Of a stretch of DNA of 54,453 nt, positions 1-7,935 are shown piece after piece (positions within the stretch are counted from its first letter, which is position 1; each line of letters begins with the position of its first letter). The DNA is taken from NCBI RefSeq assembly GCF_900100045.1, contig NZ_FNEA01000027.1:1-54453 (forward strand), given 5' to 3'. The notes below the pieces were generated by a model. It searched no databases. It was not told the DNA's origin and saw only the letters and a program-made list of their open reading frames with translations. Source of the DNA: Paracoccus denitrificans. GTDB lineage: Bacteria > Pseudomonadota > Alphaproteobacteria > Rhodobacterales > Rhodobacteraceae. A program made the translations under genes and the position numbers.

Positions 1-1
1 G

Positions 2-115
2 GAAGCTGGCATCGAACCCTCGGTGGGCAGCGTCGGCGACAGCTATGACAACGCCTTGGCCAAGACGATCAATGGCCTCTTCAAGGCTGAGGTTAGGTGT
101 TGCCGCGCTTCGTGA
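2..115 (+). mobile_element. IS3-family transposase (OrfB) C-terminal fragment
   Basis: Reading frame 2 from the window edge gives a peptide containing SVGSVGDSYDNALAKTING, the signature of the DDE integrase core of IS3-family OrfB proteins, including the conserved GDSYDNA block. The match stops near base 95, where the frame runs into unrelated IS1111-like sequence and ends at a TGA at 113-115. The fragment is truncated on the left by the window edge and on the right by another element, so it is not functional. It marks the left boundary of the tda-like cluster as a site of repeated IS insertion. Confidence 0.85.
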
Positions 116-305
116 TGCCGAAGGTGTTGCCCTTCACATAGGGGCGAACATACCGAGGTGGCATGAGCCGGACATCATGACCCATCTCCGTAAGGCAACG
201 ACCCCAGTGATGCGCGCCCGACCCTGCTTCCATCCCCACCACACAGCGAGGATGCGCAGCCATCTCCATGAGAAAAGCGGAAACCTGCCGGGGCAGCCCT
301 CGGAT
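96..305 (-). mobile_element. IS110/IS1111-family transposase N-terminal fragment
   Basis: The minus strand encodes VVGMEAGSGAHHWGR followed by MGHDVRLMPPRYVRPYVKGN, which matches the N-terminal RuvC-like (DEDD) domain of IS1111-group transposases, where the usual text is MEACGSAHHWAR and LMPPQYVKPYVK. The part after PYVK, which should read KNDAADAEA with a catalytic Asp, is lost at the junction with the IS3 fragment, and the upstream end fades near base 305. The element is a relic. It stops just short of the putative tdaC operator at 323, so it did not destroy the native promoter region. Both end coordinates are approximate. Confidence 0.7.
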
Positions 306-322
306 ATAGCCGGGGTTGCCCA

Positions 323-346
323 TCAGGATTTCCGATTTGTGCCGGA
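323..346 (+). promoter_or_regulatory. Putative TdaA (LysR-type) operator upstream of tdaC
   Basis: TCAGGATTTCCGATTTG plus the following TGCCGGA forms a T-N11-A LysR-type box (TC-N9-GA dyad). The same motif recurs at 9564, 9614 and 14381 in front of other genes of this cluster. It lies 53-76 bases upstream of the chosen tdaC start, a usual place for a LysR activator. In Phaeobacter-type TDA producers TdaA is reported to bind the tdaC promoter region. The assignment to the local LysR protein is inference. Confidence 0.6.
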
Positions 347-398
347 CACGCCCGGCGTGTTCCATGCGGGCATGTTTCGAGCTGGAAGAGGCGACTTC

Positions 399-1040
399 AT
401 GGACGAACGACCGCCTGCGTTGACGCTGAACCGCATCCGGCTTTCCACGCAGGCCCCCGTTCCGCCTGCGGGGGAAAGGCTTGTCCGCTCCTTTGCCTGG
501 GTCCGCCGGGTCCACACGCTGGGTCCCCAAGGCACGAATTGCCAGCGCGCCGCGCAATCCTGGATCGCCGGTCGCTGCGACCGCGCCGAGATCGTCCTGC
601 ATCGCAGCATGGAACAGGCCGCGGGCGAGGCCGCCGGCCGCGAGCGCGAGGTCATGCTGGGCGTCGTCGCCTATCCCGAGCTGCATTCCATCATCTACCG
701 CCATCTGCAGGTCATGCGGCTGATCGACATGTTCATCATGGACACGGACGAGATGGTGCTGGCCGTCCGCCCGGACCAGCAGGCCGAGCCGCGGCTATGC
801 GCAACGCATCCCGCACCGCAATCCCTGCTGCCGCCCCGCATCGAGCGACGCTTCGTTTCCAGCACCGCCATCGCCGCCGAGCAATGCGCGCAGGGCGAGG
901 CCGAGGGCTGCATCACCACGCTTGCCGCCGCCGGGCTCAACGGGCTGCGCATCCTGCGCCGCTATGGCCCGGTGCCGATGGGCTTTACCATTCACGGCCC
1001 CTCCAGCCCCGTCGCCAGATGTTGCCGCGCCCATGTCTGA
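399..1040 (+). CDS. tdaC: TdaC-like prephenate dehydratase-family protein
   Basis: A 213-residue protein with the type-2 periplasmic-binding fold of prephenate dehydratases. HTLGPQGTNC corresponds to the substrate-binding GPxGTFSE segment, and SSTAIAAEQCAQGEAEGC matches the conserved STAxAA region near the end of the domain. The catalytic TRF motif of true prephenate dehydratases is missing; the equivalent place reads VPMGFTIHG. That, and the lack of an ACT domain, place it with the BacA/TdaC type, not with PheA. The start at 399 is chosen because GGAAGAGG lies seven bases upstream; an open frame runs back to base 45 but there encodes IS debris. It leads a tight operon with thioesterase, acyl-CoA dehydrogenase-like and gamma-glutamylcyclotransferase genes, the order of tdaC-D-E. 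Its precise reaction is not established by sequence. Confidence 0.75.
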   Translation: MDERPPALTLNRIRLSTQAPVPPAGERLVRSFAWVRRVHTLGPQGTNCQRAAQSWIAGRCDRAEIVLHRSMEQAAGEAAGREREVMLGVVAYPELHSIIYRHLQVMRLIDMFIMDTDEMVLAVRPDQQAEPRLCATHPAPQSLLPPRIERRFVSSTAIAAEQCAQGEAEGCITTLAAAGLNGLRILRRYGPVPMGFTIHGPSSPVARCCRAHV

Positions 1041-1079
1041 CCATGCATGTCGGACACCCCCAACAGACCGGAGGACGCA

Positions 1080-1496
1080 ATGGACGAAAAACCGTTCGAA
1101 ACCCAGATCGAGGTGCGCTATCGCGACACCGATTCCATGGGCCATGTCAGCAGCCCGATCTATTACGATTACCTGCAATCGGCCTATCTGGAATACATGC
1201 ACGGGCTGCTGGACCTGCCCAAGAACCGCAAGCTTCCGCATATCATGGTGCGCACTTCCTGCGAATATGTGTCGCAGGCGGTCTATGGCGACCGCATCGC
1301 CATCCTCAGCCGCGTGACCAGGTTCGGCAACAAGAGCTTCGAGATGGAGCATGTCATGCAACTGGCCGATGACAGCCGGCGCGAGGTGGCGCGGGCCAAT
1401 TCGACCCATGTCATGTTCGATTACGAGTCGCAGCAGACCTATCCCGTGCCCGAGGAATTCAAGGCCGCGGTCGCCCGCTATCAGGGCCGCGCCTGA
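1080..1496 (+). CDS. tdaD: TdaD-like acyl-CoA thioesterase (4HBT hotdog fold)
   Basis: A 138-residue single hotdog-domain thioesterase of the 4-hydroxybenzoyl-CoA thioesterase/YbgC family. The N-terminal VRYRDTDSMGHVSSPIYY contains the conserved Asp-x-Asp-x-x-Gly-His block with the catalytic Asp. It should hydrolyse a CoA thioester, in this cluster probably an intermediate or off-pathway product of ring expansion. The ATG at 1080 is preferred over 1047 because GGAGGA sits about five bases upstream. It follows the TdaC-like gene by 39 bases and precedes the TdaE-like gene by 22, as in the tdaCDE gene set. Family assignment is firm; the tda assignment rests on order and partners. Confidence 0.8.
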   Translation: MDEKPFETQIEVRYRDTDSMGHVSSPIYYDYLQSAYLEYMHGLLDLPKNRKLPHIMVRTSCEYVSQAVYGDRIAILSRVTRFGNKSFEMEHVMQLADDSRREVARANSTHVMFDYESQQTYPVPEEFKAAVARYQGRA

Positions 1497-1518
1497 CCCG
1501 CATATCGGAGGCAAGACC

Positions 1519-2700
1519 ATGCAGATGCATTGGAACGAGGCGCGGGCCGCGATCCGCGCGGAATATGCCCGCATCGGGCAGTCCGAGGCAGGCGAGCCGC
1601 CGCCCGGCGCATTCGACCGCCGCCGATGGGACCGACTGGTGCAGGCGGGGCTGTGGCGCATGGTCGTGCCCCCCGACCATGGCGGCGCGGGCGTGGACTG
1701 GTGGAACTTCACCGCTGCGCTCGAGGGGCTCGCCTCGACCATCCGCCATCCGGGGCTGGTGCTTTCGGTGATCGGCCAGGCGGGCATGGTCCGCGCGCTG
1801 GAGCTTTACGGGACCGAGGCGCAGCGCCGGCGCTACCTGCGCCGTATCCTGGCCGGAGAGCTCAGCGCCACGGCCATCGCCGATCCCGATACCGGCACCG
1901 ATGTGCGCGCCACCTCGTCGACCCTGGCGCCGGGGCCGAACGAAACCTTTGTTCTGAACGGCGCCAAGCACAACATCGCCCATGCCGGTATCGCCACCAT
2001 GGTGCTGATCGTCTGCAAGCTGGCCGGCGAGCGGCGCGAGGGCATCTCGCTGGTGCTGGTCGATACCGACCGGCCGGGGTTGCGGGCCGGGCCGCCCGAC
2101 CACAAGCTGGGCAATGCCGACCTGCCGACGGGGCGGCTGGAATTCGACGCCATGGCGCTGGATTACGGCGACCTTCTGGGCGAGCCGGGCAGGGGGCTCG
2201 GCAACCTCGTCAACATCGTTTCGCTGGGGCGGCTCTATTACGGGCTGGTCGGCGGCTGGCTGCTGGAGCCGGCGCTGGCCGAGGCGCTGGACTATGCGCA
2301 ACGCCGCCAGACCTTCGGCGTGCCGATCCTCGACCACCAATACGTGCAGAAGAAGCTGACCGACATCCGCATCGGCATCGAGACTTCGCGCTGGACGGCC
2401 TATGGGGCGCTGCACCAGCTGCTGGGCGGTGCGCCCGAGGCGGCGATGAGCTGCTCGATCGCCAAGATCGCCGGGGCCGACACGGTGATCGCGGCGGCGG
2501 TCGATCTGCTGCGACTGCATGGCAGCGACGGCTATCACGAGGGGCGGGTCTCGGGCTTCCTGCGCGACGCCATGGCCTTCGCCTCGGTCGGCGGCACCGA
2601 TGAGATGCACCGCCGCAACATCATGGGCCAGATGCTGCGCCTGCACCGCCGCGCGCAGGTGGCGCCCGTCGCGGCCCAGCCGATGCGGGTGGCCGGCTGA
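1519..2700 (+). CDS. tdaE: TdaE-like acyl-CoA dehydrogenase-fold flavoprotein
   Basis: A 393-residue acyl-CoA dehydrogenase-fold protein. Visible are the N-terminal helical domain (VPPDHGGAGVDWW), the middle FAD-contacting segment (TAIADPDTGTDVRATSS) and the C-terminal dimer/FAD segment ending SVGGTDEMHRRNIMGQ, so the fold is complete. In TDA producers TdaE is described as a flavin dioxygenase that oxidises the seven-membered-ring CoA ester and cleaves off CoA, giving a tropone-type product; here that role is inferred from the flanking tdaC, tdaD and resistance-type genes. The start follows GGAGG by seven bases. The stop codon overlaps the start of the next gene by one base (TGATG), showing translational coupling. 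A conventional acyl-CoA dehydrogenase is the alternative, but no electron-transfer flavoprotein or beta-oxidation genes adjoin. Confidence 0.78.
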   Translation: MQMHWNEARAAIRAEYARIGQSEAGEPPPGAFDRRRWDRLVQAGLWRMVVPPDHGGAGVDWWNFTAALEGLASTIRHPGLVLSVIGQAGMVRALELYGTEAQRRRYLRRILAGELSATAIADPDTGTDVRATSSTLAPGPNETFVLNGAKHNIAHAGIATMVLIVCKLAGERREGISLVLVDTDRPGLRAGPPDHKLGNADLPTGRLEFDAMALDYGDLLGEPGRGLGNLVNIVSLGRLYYGLVGGWLLEPALAEALDYAQRRQTFGVPILDHQYVQKKLTDIRIGIETSRWTAYGALHQLLGGAPEAAMSCSIAKIAGADTVIAAAVDLLRLHGSDGYHEGRVSGFLRDAMAFASVGGTDEMHRRNIMGQMLRLHRRAQVAPVAAQPMRVAG

Positions 2701-3236
2701 TGGCCGGCTTGTGGATCTTCGGCTACGGCTCGCTGATCTGGGACCCCGGCTTCGCCCCGACCCGGCAGGAGCCGGCGCGGCTGATGGGCTGGCAGCGCCG
2801 CTTTTGCATCCTGTCGCAGCATTATCGCGGCACGGCCGAGCAGCCGGGGCTGGTCCTGGCGCTGGACGAGGCACCGGGCGGGTATTGCGACGGGCTGGCG
2901 CTGGCCGCGCCCGCGGGGCAGGAAGAGGCGGTGCTGGCCGGCCTGCGGGCGCGCGAACTCGCCCGGCCGGCCTATCGCGAGTTGCGGGTTCCGCTGCTTC
3001 TGCGGGGTGGCCGCCGGGTCGATGCGGTGACCTATGTCGTCAACGATGCGCATGATTCCTATCGCCTGATGCCTGCCGAGGAACAGGCCCGCACCATCGC
3101 GCGGGCGGCAGGCGAGAAGGGCCCGAATTGCGACTATCTGTGGAACACCGCAGCGCGGCTGCGCGAACTCTGCATCGCCGACCCCGAGATCGAGGCGCTG
3201 GAGCGCGCGGTGCGCCATCTGCGCGAACCGGCCTGA
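2700..3236 (+). CDS. tdaR3: ChaC-like gamma-glutamylcyclotransferase, probable TDA-type self-resistance
   Basis: A 178-residue ChaC-family gamma-glutamylcyclotransferase, which cleaves gamma-glutamyl compounds such as glutathione to 5-oxoproline. The signature FGYGSLIWDPGF lies at residues 7-18; LRARELARPAYREL aligns with the REKGGY region, making Glu86 the likely catalytic acid; the CDYLWNTAARLREL segment near the end is also typical. Its start overlaps the tdaE stop by one base, so it is the last gene of the tdaCDE-type operon. In published work a gamma-glutamylcyclotransferase (TdaR3) protects TDA producers from the proton-carrying antibiotic, which makes self-resistance the best guess here. 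Its stop abuts the stop of the convergent ABC gene with no spacer. Confidence 0.8.
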   Translation: MAGLWIFGYGSLIWDPGFAPTRQEPARLMGWQRRFCILSQHYRGTAEQPGLVLALDEAPGGYCDGLALAAPAGQEEAVLAGLRARELARPAYRELRVPLLLRGGRRVDAVTYVVNDAHDSYRLMPAEEQARTIARAAGEKGPNCDYLWNTAARLRELCIADPEIEALERAVRHLREPA

Positions 3237-4619
3237 TCAATCGAAGGCCAGCCGCCCGTCATGCAGGCGGGCGGTCCGCTCGGCCAGGGTGCGCGCGACT
3301 TCGGCGTCATGGGTGACCAGCAGCAGCGCGACGCCCCGCTCGCGCTTGAGCCGGTTCAGCAGGCCCAGCACCTGCTCGCGGCTGACCGGGTCCAACGCGC
3401 TGGTCGGCTCGTCCGCGACCAGGCAATCCGGGCGCACCGCGATGGCGCGTGCGATCACCAGCCGCTGCGCCTCGCCGCCCGAAAGCGTCTCCGTGCGCCG
3501 GGCACGGAAACCCGGCGCGTCGGACAGGCCGATCTCGCGCAGCAGGGCCGCGATGCGGGCGGGTGCCAGGGGCTCGCCCGCCAGCCGCAGAGCCTCGGCC
3601 AGCACCTGCTCGACGGTGAAATGCCGGGCCAGCGCCCGGTGCGGATGCTGCGAGACCAGTGCGATGCGCGGCGCCCGCGCGCCCGGCTGCCACAGGATCC
3701 GGCCGCCCTGCAGCGGCAGATAACCCGCCAGCAGCCGCGCCAGCGTGGACTTGCCGCAACCGCTGGCTCCGATCACGGCAAGGCAGTGCCCGGCCGGGAT
3801 ACGGGCCGAGACCTCGCGCAGCAGCACCCTGTCGCCGATCCGGTGCCGCAGCCCCTCGACCAGCAGGCCGCTCTCGCGTGGTTCCGGGGACGGCAGGCGC
3901 AGCTCCGGCTTGCGATCGAAACCCAGTAGCCGGCGCGTGCAGGCATGGCCGGGGGTTGCCAACACCTGCGCGGCCGCGCCGATCTCGATCAATTCGCCGT
4001 CGCGCATGACGGCGATGCGGTCGGCCAGTGCGCGCGCCAGCTCCAGGTCGTGGGTGATCAGCAATTGCGCCCGATCCTGCGCGCCGGCCGCGAAGCGCGT
4101 CCTGGCCCAGGCGCGATTGGCCGGATCCAGCGCCGCCGTGGGCTCGTCGAGGATCAGACAGCGCGGCGATTTCGCCATGGCGAGCGCGGTCAGCACGCGC
4201 TGGATCTCGCCGCCGCTCAGGTCGCGCGGCAGGCGCGGCAGCAGCATGGGCGGGATGTTGAAACCGGTGCAGAGCGCTTGCGGATCGCCCGCCTCGCGCA
4301 GGTGCTGCGCAACGCTCAGATGCGGGTTCAACGCGTCCGAAAGCGCCTGCACGATCATTCCGGTTTCCGCTGCGCGAAAGCGGCGCAGGTGGCGGGCAGG
4401 TGCGCGCAGCATGTCAAGCCCGTCCAGCGTGACCTCGCCCCGCCATCGTATCGCCCGGCCCTGCGGCGGCAATCCCAGGATCATCCGTGCCAAGCTGGTC
4501 TTGCCGCTGCCCGACGGGCCGATCAGCGCCAGCGTCTCGCCTCGCGCGACCTCCAGCGAGACATGGCGCAGGATCGGCTGCGTGCCATGGTCCAGCGACA
4601 GGTCGCGGACGCGGATCAT
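3237..4619 (-). CDS. Peptide-type ABC importer, fused double ATPase (DppD-DppF type)
   Basis: A 460-residue protein holding two complete ABC ATPase domains. Domain 1 has Walker A GPSGSGKTS, signature LSGGEIQ, Walker B CLILDEPT and the switch His in LITHDLE; domain 2 has GASGCGKST, LSGGEAQ, CLVADEPTSALDP and LVTHDAE. This is the fused form of the DppD/DppF or NikD/NikE pair. The start at 4619 gives MIRVRDLSLD and overlaps the permease stop by four bases. It is the last gene of the operon paaZ-like, binding protein, permease, permease, ATPase. Peptide/nickel-type importers take up oligopeptides, opines, nickel or metal chelates. Its place within the tda-like cluster suggests a precursor, a metal or the cluster product as substrate, which is inference. 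Confidence 0.9.
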   Translation of the reverse strand: MIRVRDLSLDHGTQPILRHVSLEVARGETLALIGPSGSGKTSLARMILGLPPQGRAIRWRGEVTLDGLDMLRAPARHLRRFRAAETGMIVQALSDALNPHLSVAQHLREAGDPQALCTGFNIPPMLLPRLPRDLSGGEIQRVLTALAMAKSPRCLILDEPTAALDPANRAWARTRFAAGAQDRAQLLITHDLELARALADRIAVMRDGELIEIGAAAQVLATPGHACTRRLLGFDRKPELRLPSPEPRESGLLVEGLRHRIGDRVLLREVSARIPAGHCLAVIGASGCGKSTLARLLAGYLPLQGGRILWQPGARAPRIALVSQHPHRALARHFTVEQVLAEALRLAGEPLAPARIAALLREIGLSDAPGFRARRTETLSGGEAQRLVIARAIAVRPDCLVADEPTSALDPVSREQVLGLLNRLKRERGVALLLVTHDAEVARTLAERTARLHDGRLAFD

Positions 4620-5389
4620 GCGGCGGCGTCCTTGTCCGGGGCGGCCTCGGCCAGCGCCAGCAGGACCAGCAGGAACAGCGTCAGCGCCAGGGCGGGGGGC
4701 AGCAGCAGCCAGCTCCAGGCGGGCGTATAGAGATGGTCCATCGCCTCCTGCATCATGCTGCCCCAGCTTGGCAGGCGCGGATCGGTCAGGCCCAGGAAGG
4801 CCAGCCCCGCACCGCGCAGCGTGACCTGCCGAATGTTCTGGACATAGAGCGCGGCCAGCGCCGGGCGGATCGCGGGCAGGACGTGACGGCGCAGGCAATG
4901 GGACCAACTGGCGCCCATGCTGCGGGCGAAATGGACGTTCTCGCGCCCCGCTTCGCGCCGGATCAGTGCCAGGGCCAGCCGCACGTCTTCGTGCCAACTG
5001 GTCAGGCCCAGCAGCGGGATCAGGCCCGCAAGGCCGGGCTGGGCGAAGGCCGCGACGAACAGCAGGACCAGCATCGCCGGCAGCACCTGAAGCGCATCGA
5101 CCAGCCGCAGGATCGCCGCGCGCAGGGTGGGCGGTGCGGTCGCGGCCAGCCCCGCCGCGGCCAGCGCGACCCCGGTCGCCAGCGCCGCTGCCGCCAGCCC
5201 CACCAAAAGCGTGTTGGGCGTCGCGTGCAGCAGGCCCAGGGCGATGTCCTGCCCGATGGCGTTGGTGCCCAGCGGGTGGGCTGTGCCGGGTGGGGCCAGC
5301 ACCTCGCGGCTGCTGCGCCAGGCCGGCAGCAGCGGTCGCGCCGCCAGCGAAACGGCGAGCAGGCCGAGGAGGGGTGGTCCGACGCGCAT
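4616..5389 (-). CDS. Peptide-type ABC importer permease (DppC family)
   Basis: A 257-residue inner-membrane permease. The N-terminal region has PPGTAHPLGTNAIGQDIALGL, the characteristic entry segment of DppC/OppC/NikC permeases (normally HxxGTDxxGRD), followed by about five hydrophobic segments and the cytoplasmic coupling segment HFARSMGASWSHCLRRHVLP. It is shorter than standard DppC (about 300 residues), having a brief N-terminus. It overlaps the upstream permease gene by one base and the ATPase gene by four, so subunits should be made in step. It would pair with the DppB-type permease encoded just upstream. Confidence 0.88.
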   Translation of the reverse strand: MRVGPPLLGLLAVSLAARPLLPAWRSSREVLAPPGTAHPLGTNAIGQDIALGLLHATPNTLLVGLAAAALATGVALAAAGLAATAPPTLRAAILRLVDALQVLPAMLVLLFVAAFAQPGLAGLIPLLGLTSWHEDVRLALALIRREAGRENVHFARSMGASWSHCLRRHVLPAIRPALAALYVQNIRQVTLRGAGLAFLGLTDPRLPSWGSMMQEAMDHLYTPAWSWLLLPPALALTLFLLVLLALAEAAPDKDAAA

Positions 5390-6387
5390 CAGCCGCGCTC
5401 CGCCAGCACGGCCAGCACCGCGTCGATCAGCCAGTTCAGCGCCAGAACCCCCGCCGCGACGATGATGGTGGCGCCTTGCAGCAGCGGATAGTCCCGGTCG
5501 AGGATCGCGCCATAGATCAGCCCGCCGATGCCGGGATAGGAAAAGACGATCTCGACGATCAGCGCCGCGCCGAACAGGCCCGAGATCGAATCGCTCATCC
5601 GTGCGACGAAGGCGGGCAGGATGTTGCGGCCGTAATAATCGGCCAGCATGCGCAAGGGGGCCAGGCCGCGCGCCTCGGCGTTCAGCACGAAGGGACGGCG
5701 CGACAGGCCTATCGCCTCGGCCCGTGCGAGGTAATAGAAGCGGGCGAATTCGTGCAGCGCCAGCGCCGCGACCGGCAAGGCGGCGTGGCGCGCGACCTGT
5801 CCCGCCCGGACCAGCGGCTGGTCCGAGGGGAACAGCGGCAGCGCGCCACCGGCGGGCAGCACGGGCCAGAGGATCGCGAAGCCCAGCATCAGCAGGATCG
5901 CCAGCACGAAGGGCGGGATGCTGGCCAGTACGGTGACGAGGCCGGTCAGCCCCCGGTCCAGCGCCCCGCCCTGCGCCCGGCCGGCGCGGATGCCGGCCAG
6001 CGCGCCCAGCAGCAGATAGACCGGCATCGCGCCAAGGATCAGCAGCAGTGTCCAGGGCAGACTTTCCGCGACCAGCGCCGCGACCGGGCGGGCGTGGCGG
6101 ATCGAGTGGCCCAGATCCCCGCGCAGCAGATCGCCCAGCCAGTCGCCCAATTGCCGGCCCCAGCCTGCCGTAAGCCCCAGCCGCTCGCGCAGCGCCGCGA
6201 GCTCGGCGAGGCTCAGGCTTTGCGCGTGGTCCGAGGCCAGCATGGCCTGCAACGGATCGCCGGGCAGCAGCCGGGGCAGGGCGAAGGTCGTCAGCGCGAC
6301 CAGCCCCAACACCGCCAGCCGGGCCAGCAGGTTCATGGCCAGTGCCGGGGCGCGGCCCCGCCGGATGCCCGCTGGTGCCTCGGTCAT
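5389..6387 (-). CDS. Peptide-type ABC importer permease (DppB family)
   Basis: A 332-residue permease with the DppB/OppB layout: an early membrane segment followed by LPRLLPGDPLQAML (the conserved PGDP box), a periplasmic loop with LGLTAGWGRQLGDWL, and a C-terminal core with FVLNAEARGLAPLRMLADYY (coupling helix) and VEIVFSYPGIGGLIYGAIL (the conserved FxxPGxG block). The start at 6387 overlaps the binding-protein stop by four bases; an internal ATG at 6336 (MNLLARL), right before the first membrane helix, is an alternative. It forms the membrane channel with the DppC-type partner. Confidence 0.88.
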   Translation of the reverse strand: MTEAPAGIRRGRAPALAMNLLARLAVLGLVALTTFALPRLLPGDPLQAMLASDHAQSLSLAELAALRERLGLTAGWGRQLGDWLGDLLRGDLGHSIRHARPVAALVAESLPWTLLLILGAMPVYLLLGALAGIRAGRAQGGALDRGLTGLVTVLASIPPFVLAILLMLGFAILWPVLPAGGALPLFPSDQPLVRAGQVARHAALPVAALALHEFARFYYLARAEAIGLSRRPFVLNAEARGLAPLRMLADYYGRNILPAFVARMSDSISGLFGAALIVEIVFSYPGIGGLIYGAILDRDYPLLQGATIIVAAGVLALNWLIDAVLAVLAERG

Positions 6388-7934
6388 TCCGGCAGGAAGG
6401 CCGACTTGTCTATGGCGGTAGGAATGCCGATCCGCGCCCCGTCGGGCATGAACTCCAGCGCGATCCGCCCGCCATGGGCCGAGGCCATCACCGGGTCGAT
6501 CAGCATCAGCGAGGGCAGTTCCTCGGCATAGAGCCGCTGGAAGGCGCGCAGATGTGCCAGCCGCTTCTCGGGCGTGGCGGCTTGCCGGGCGGCCTCGAGC
6601 GCGGCGGCGATGCGGCCGTCCCCGGCATAGCGGTCGGCGCTCCACGCGTCGCCCGTGACGCGGCTGGCGATGTCCCCCGGGTCGCCGGTGGTGCTGACCG
6701 AGGCGATGAGCAGGTCGTAATCGCCGCCGGGCGGGACCGCTTGCAGGGCGGTGCGCTCCATCAGCCGCAGCTCCACGCCGAAGCCGAAGCCTTCGAGCTG
6801 GTCGGCGACGACCTGCGCCACCCGCGCCTGGCTTTCGTCCGAGATCAACCGCAGCGTGACCGGGGCGCCGTCCCGCTGCCATCGGCCCGTGCCGTTACGC
6901 GCGAAGCCCTGCGCCTCGAACAGCGTCGCCGCGATGGCGGGATCGTGCGGCCAGACCGGATCGGTGCGGTCCTCGCGCCAGGGCGAGCCCTGTTGGAAAT
7001 AGCCTGTCTCGGCCAGCGCGCCGGCGCCGTTCGGTGCGGTGATGTCAAGGATCGCCAGCCGGTCCAGTGCCTGGGCCAGCGCCTGGCGCAGCGTGCGGGC
7101 GCCGAACATGCCCTGGTGGTTGAAGGCGATCTTGGTCACATGCCCGCTGCGCGCCCGGACGACATGCAGCCCCTGCGCCTCGACCCCCGCGGCGCGCTCG
7201 ACCGGCAGGTCCGAGATCACGTCCACCTCGCCGCCGCGCAGGGCGCGGATCGCGGCATCGGGCGCCATCGTGACGATCATCAGCCGGGTGAATTTCGGCG
7301 CGCCGGCGTAATGGTCCGGCACCGCCTCGAGCATGTAGCGGCCCTGCGCCTTGTCATAGCTGGCCAGCCGATAGGGGCCGCTGCCGGTCGCGGCCTCGGG
7401 CGCGGTAAAGCGTTCGGGCGCGTCCTCGGCGGCATAGACATGCTCGGGCAGGATCGGCAGCGCCGTGAGCAGGCCCGAAACCAGCCCCGCATCCCGGCTT
7501 TTCAGCGTGATGCGCAGGTGCCGGTCCGACAGCGCCTCGGCCCCGGCGACATTCTTCAGCGTGACGAAGGGATAGGGGTGGCGCGCCATATAGGCGAAGG
7601 TGAAGGCGGCGTCCCGAGCCGTCACCGGCCTGCCGTCGTGCCAACTTGCGCGGCCGTCCATCTGCAGATCGGCGGTCAGCCCGTCCGCCGAGATCGTCCA
7701 GCTGGCGGCCAGTCCCGGCGCCGGCCGGCCTTGCCGGTCCTGCGACACGAGGCTGTCGAAGACATAGGTCATGTAGAGATAGGCGATGCCGTTGCGCGTG
7801 TGCAGATAGGGCGCGAGCATGCCGCGGTCGGCCCTGCTGTCGGTGATGATCAGCGGCCTGTCCTCTTGGGCCAGGACCGGGGCGGAAAGCAGGGCGGCCA
7901 GCGTAAGCAGCGCAATGCGGAAAAGGCCGGACAT
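6384..7934 (-). CDS. Periplasmic solute-binding protein, SBP_bac_5 (DppA/NikA type)
   Basis: A 516-residue secreted binding protein. The first 22 residues (MSGLFRIALLTLAALLSAPVLAQ) are a Sec signal peptide with cleavage after VLA or LAQ. Family marks include YLYMTYVFDSLV, PGLAASWTISADGLTADLQM, TGSGPYRL and the C-terminal ALEAARQAATPEKRLAHLRAFQ and EELPSLMLID. It starts one base after the stop of the paaZ-like gene, so importer and hydratase are in one transcript. Ligand specificity cannot be read from sequence; relatives bind peptides, opines, nickel complexes or heme. It has no lipobox. Confidence 0.88.
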   Translation of the reverse strand: MSGLFRIALLTLAALLSAPVLAQEDRPLIITDSRADRGMLAPYLHTRNGIAYLYMTYVFDSLVSQDRQGRPAPGLAASWTISADGLTADLQMDGRASWHDGRPVTARDAAFTFAYMARHPYPFVTLKNVAGAEALSDRHLRITLKSRDAGLVSGLLTALPILPEHVYAAEDAPERFTAPEAATGSGPYRLASYDKAQGRYMLEAVPDHYAGAPKFTRLMIVTMAPDAAIRALRGGEVDVISDLPVERAAGVEAQGLHVVRARSGHVTKIAFNHQGMFGARTLRQALAQALDRLAILDITAPNGAGALAETGYFQQGSPWREDRTDPVWPHDPAIAATLFEAQGFARNGTGRWQRDGAPVTLRLISDESQARVAQVVADQLEGFGFGVELRLMERTALQAVPPGGDYDLLIASVSTTGDPGDIASRVTGDAWSADRYAGDGRIAAALEAARQAATPEKRLAHLRAFQRLYAEELPSLMLIDPVMASAHGGRIALEFMPDGARIGIPTAIDKSAFLPE

Positions 7935-7935
7935 C

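Noticed and set aside
45..398. N-terminal extension of the TdaC-like frame back to base 45.
   Set aside because: It translates IS relic sequence and the putative operator; a good ribosome site supports the start at 399.
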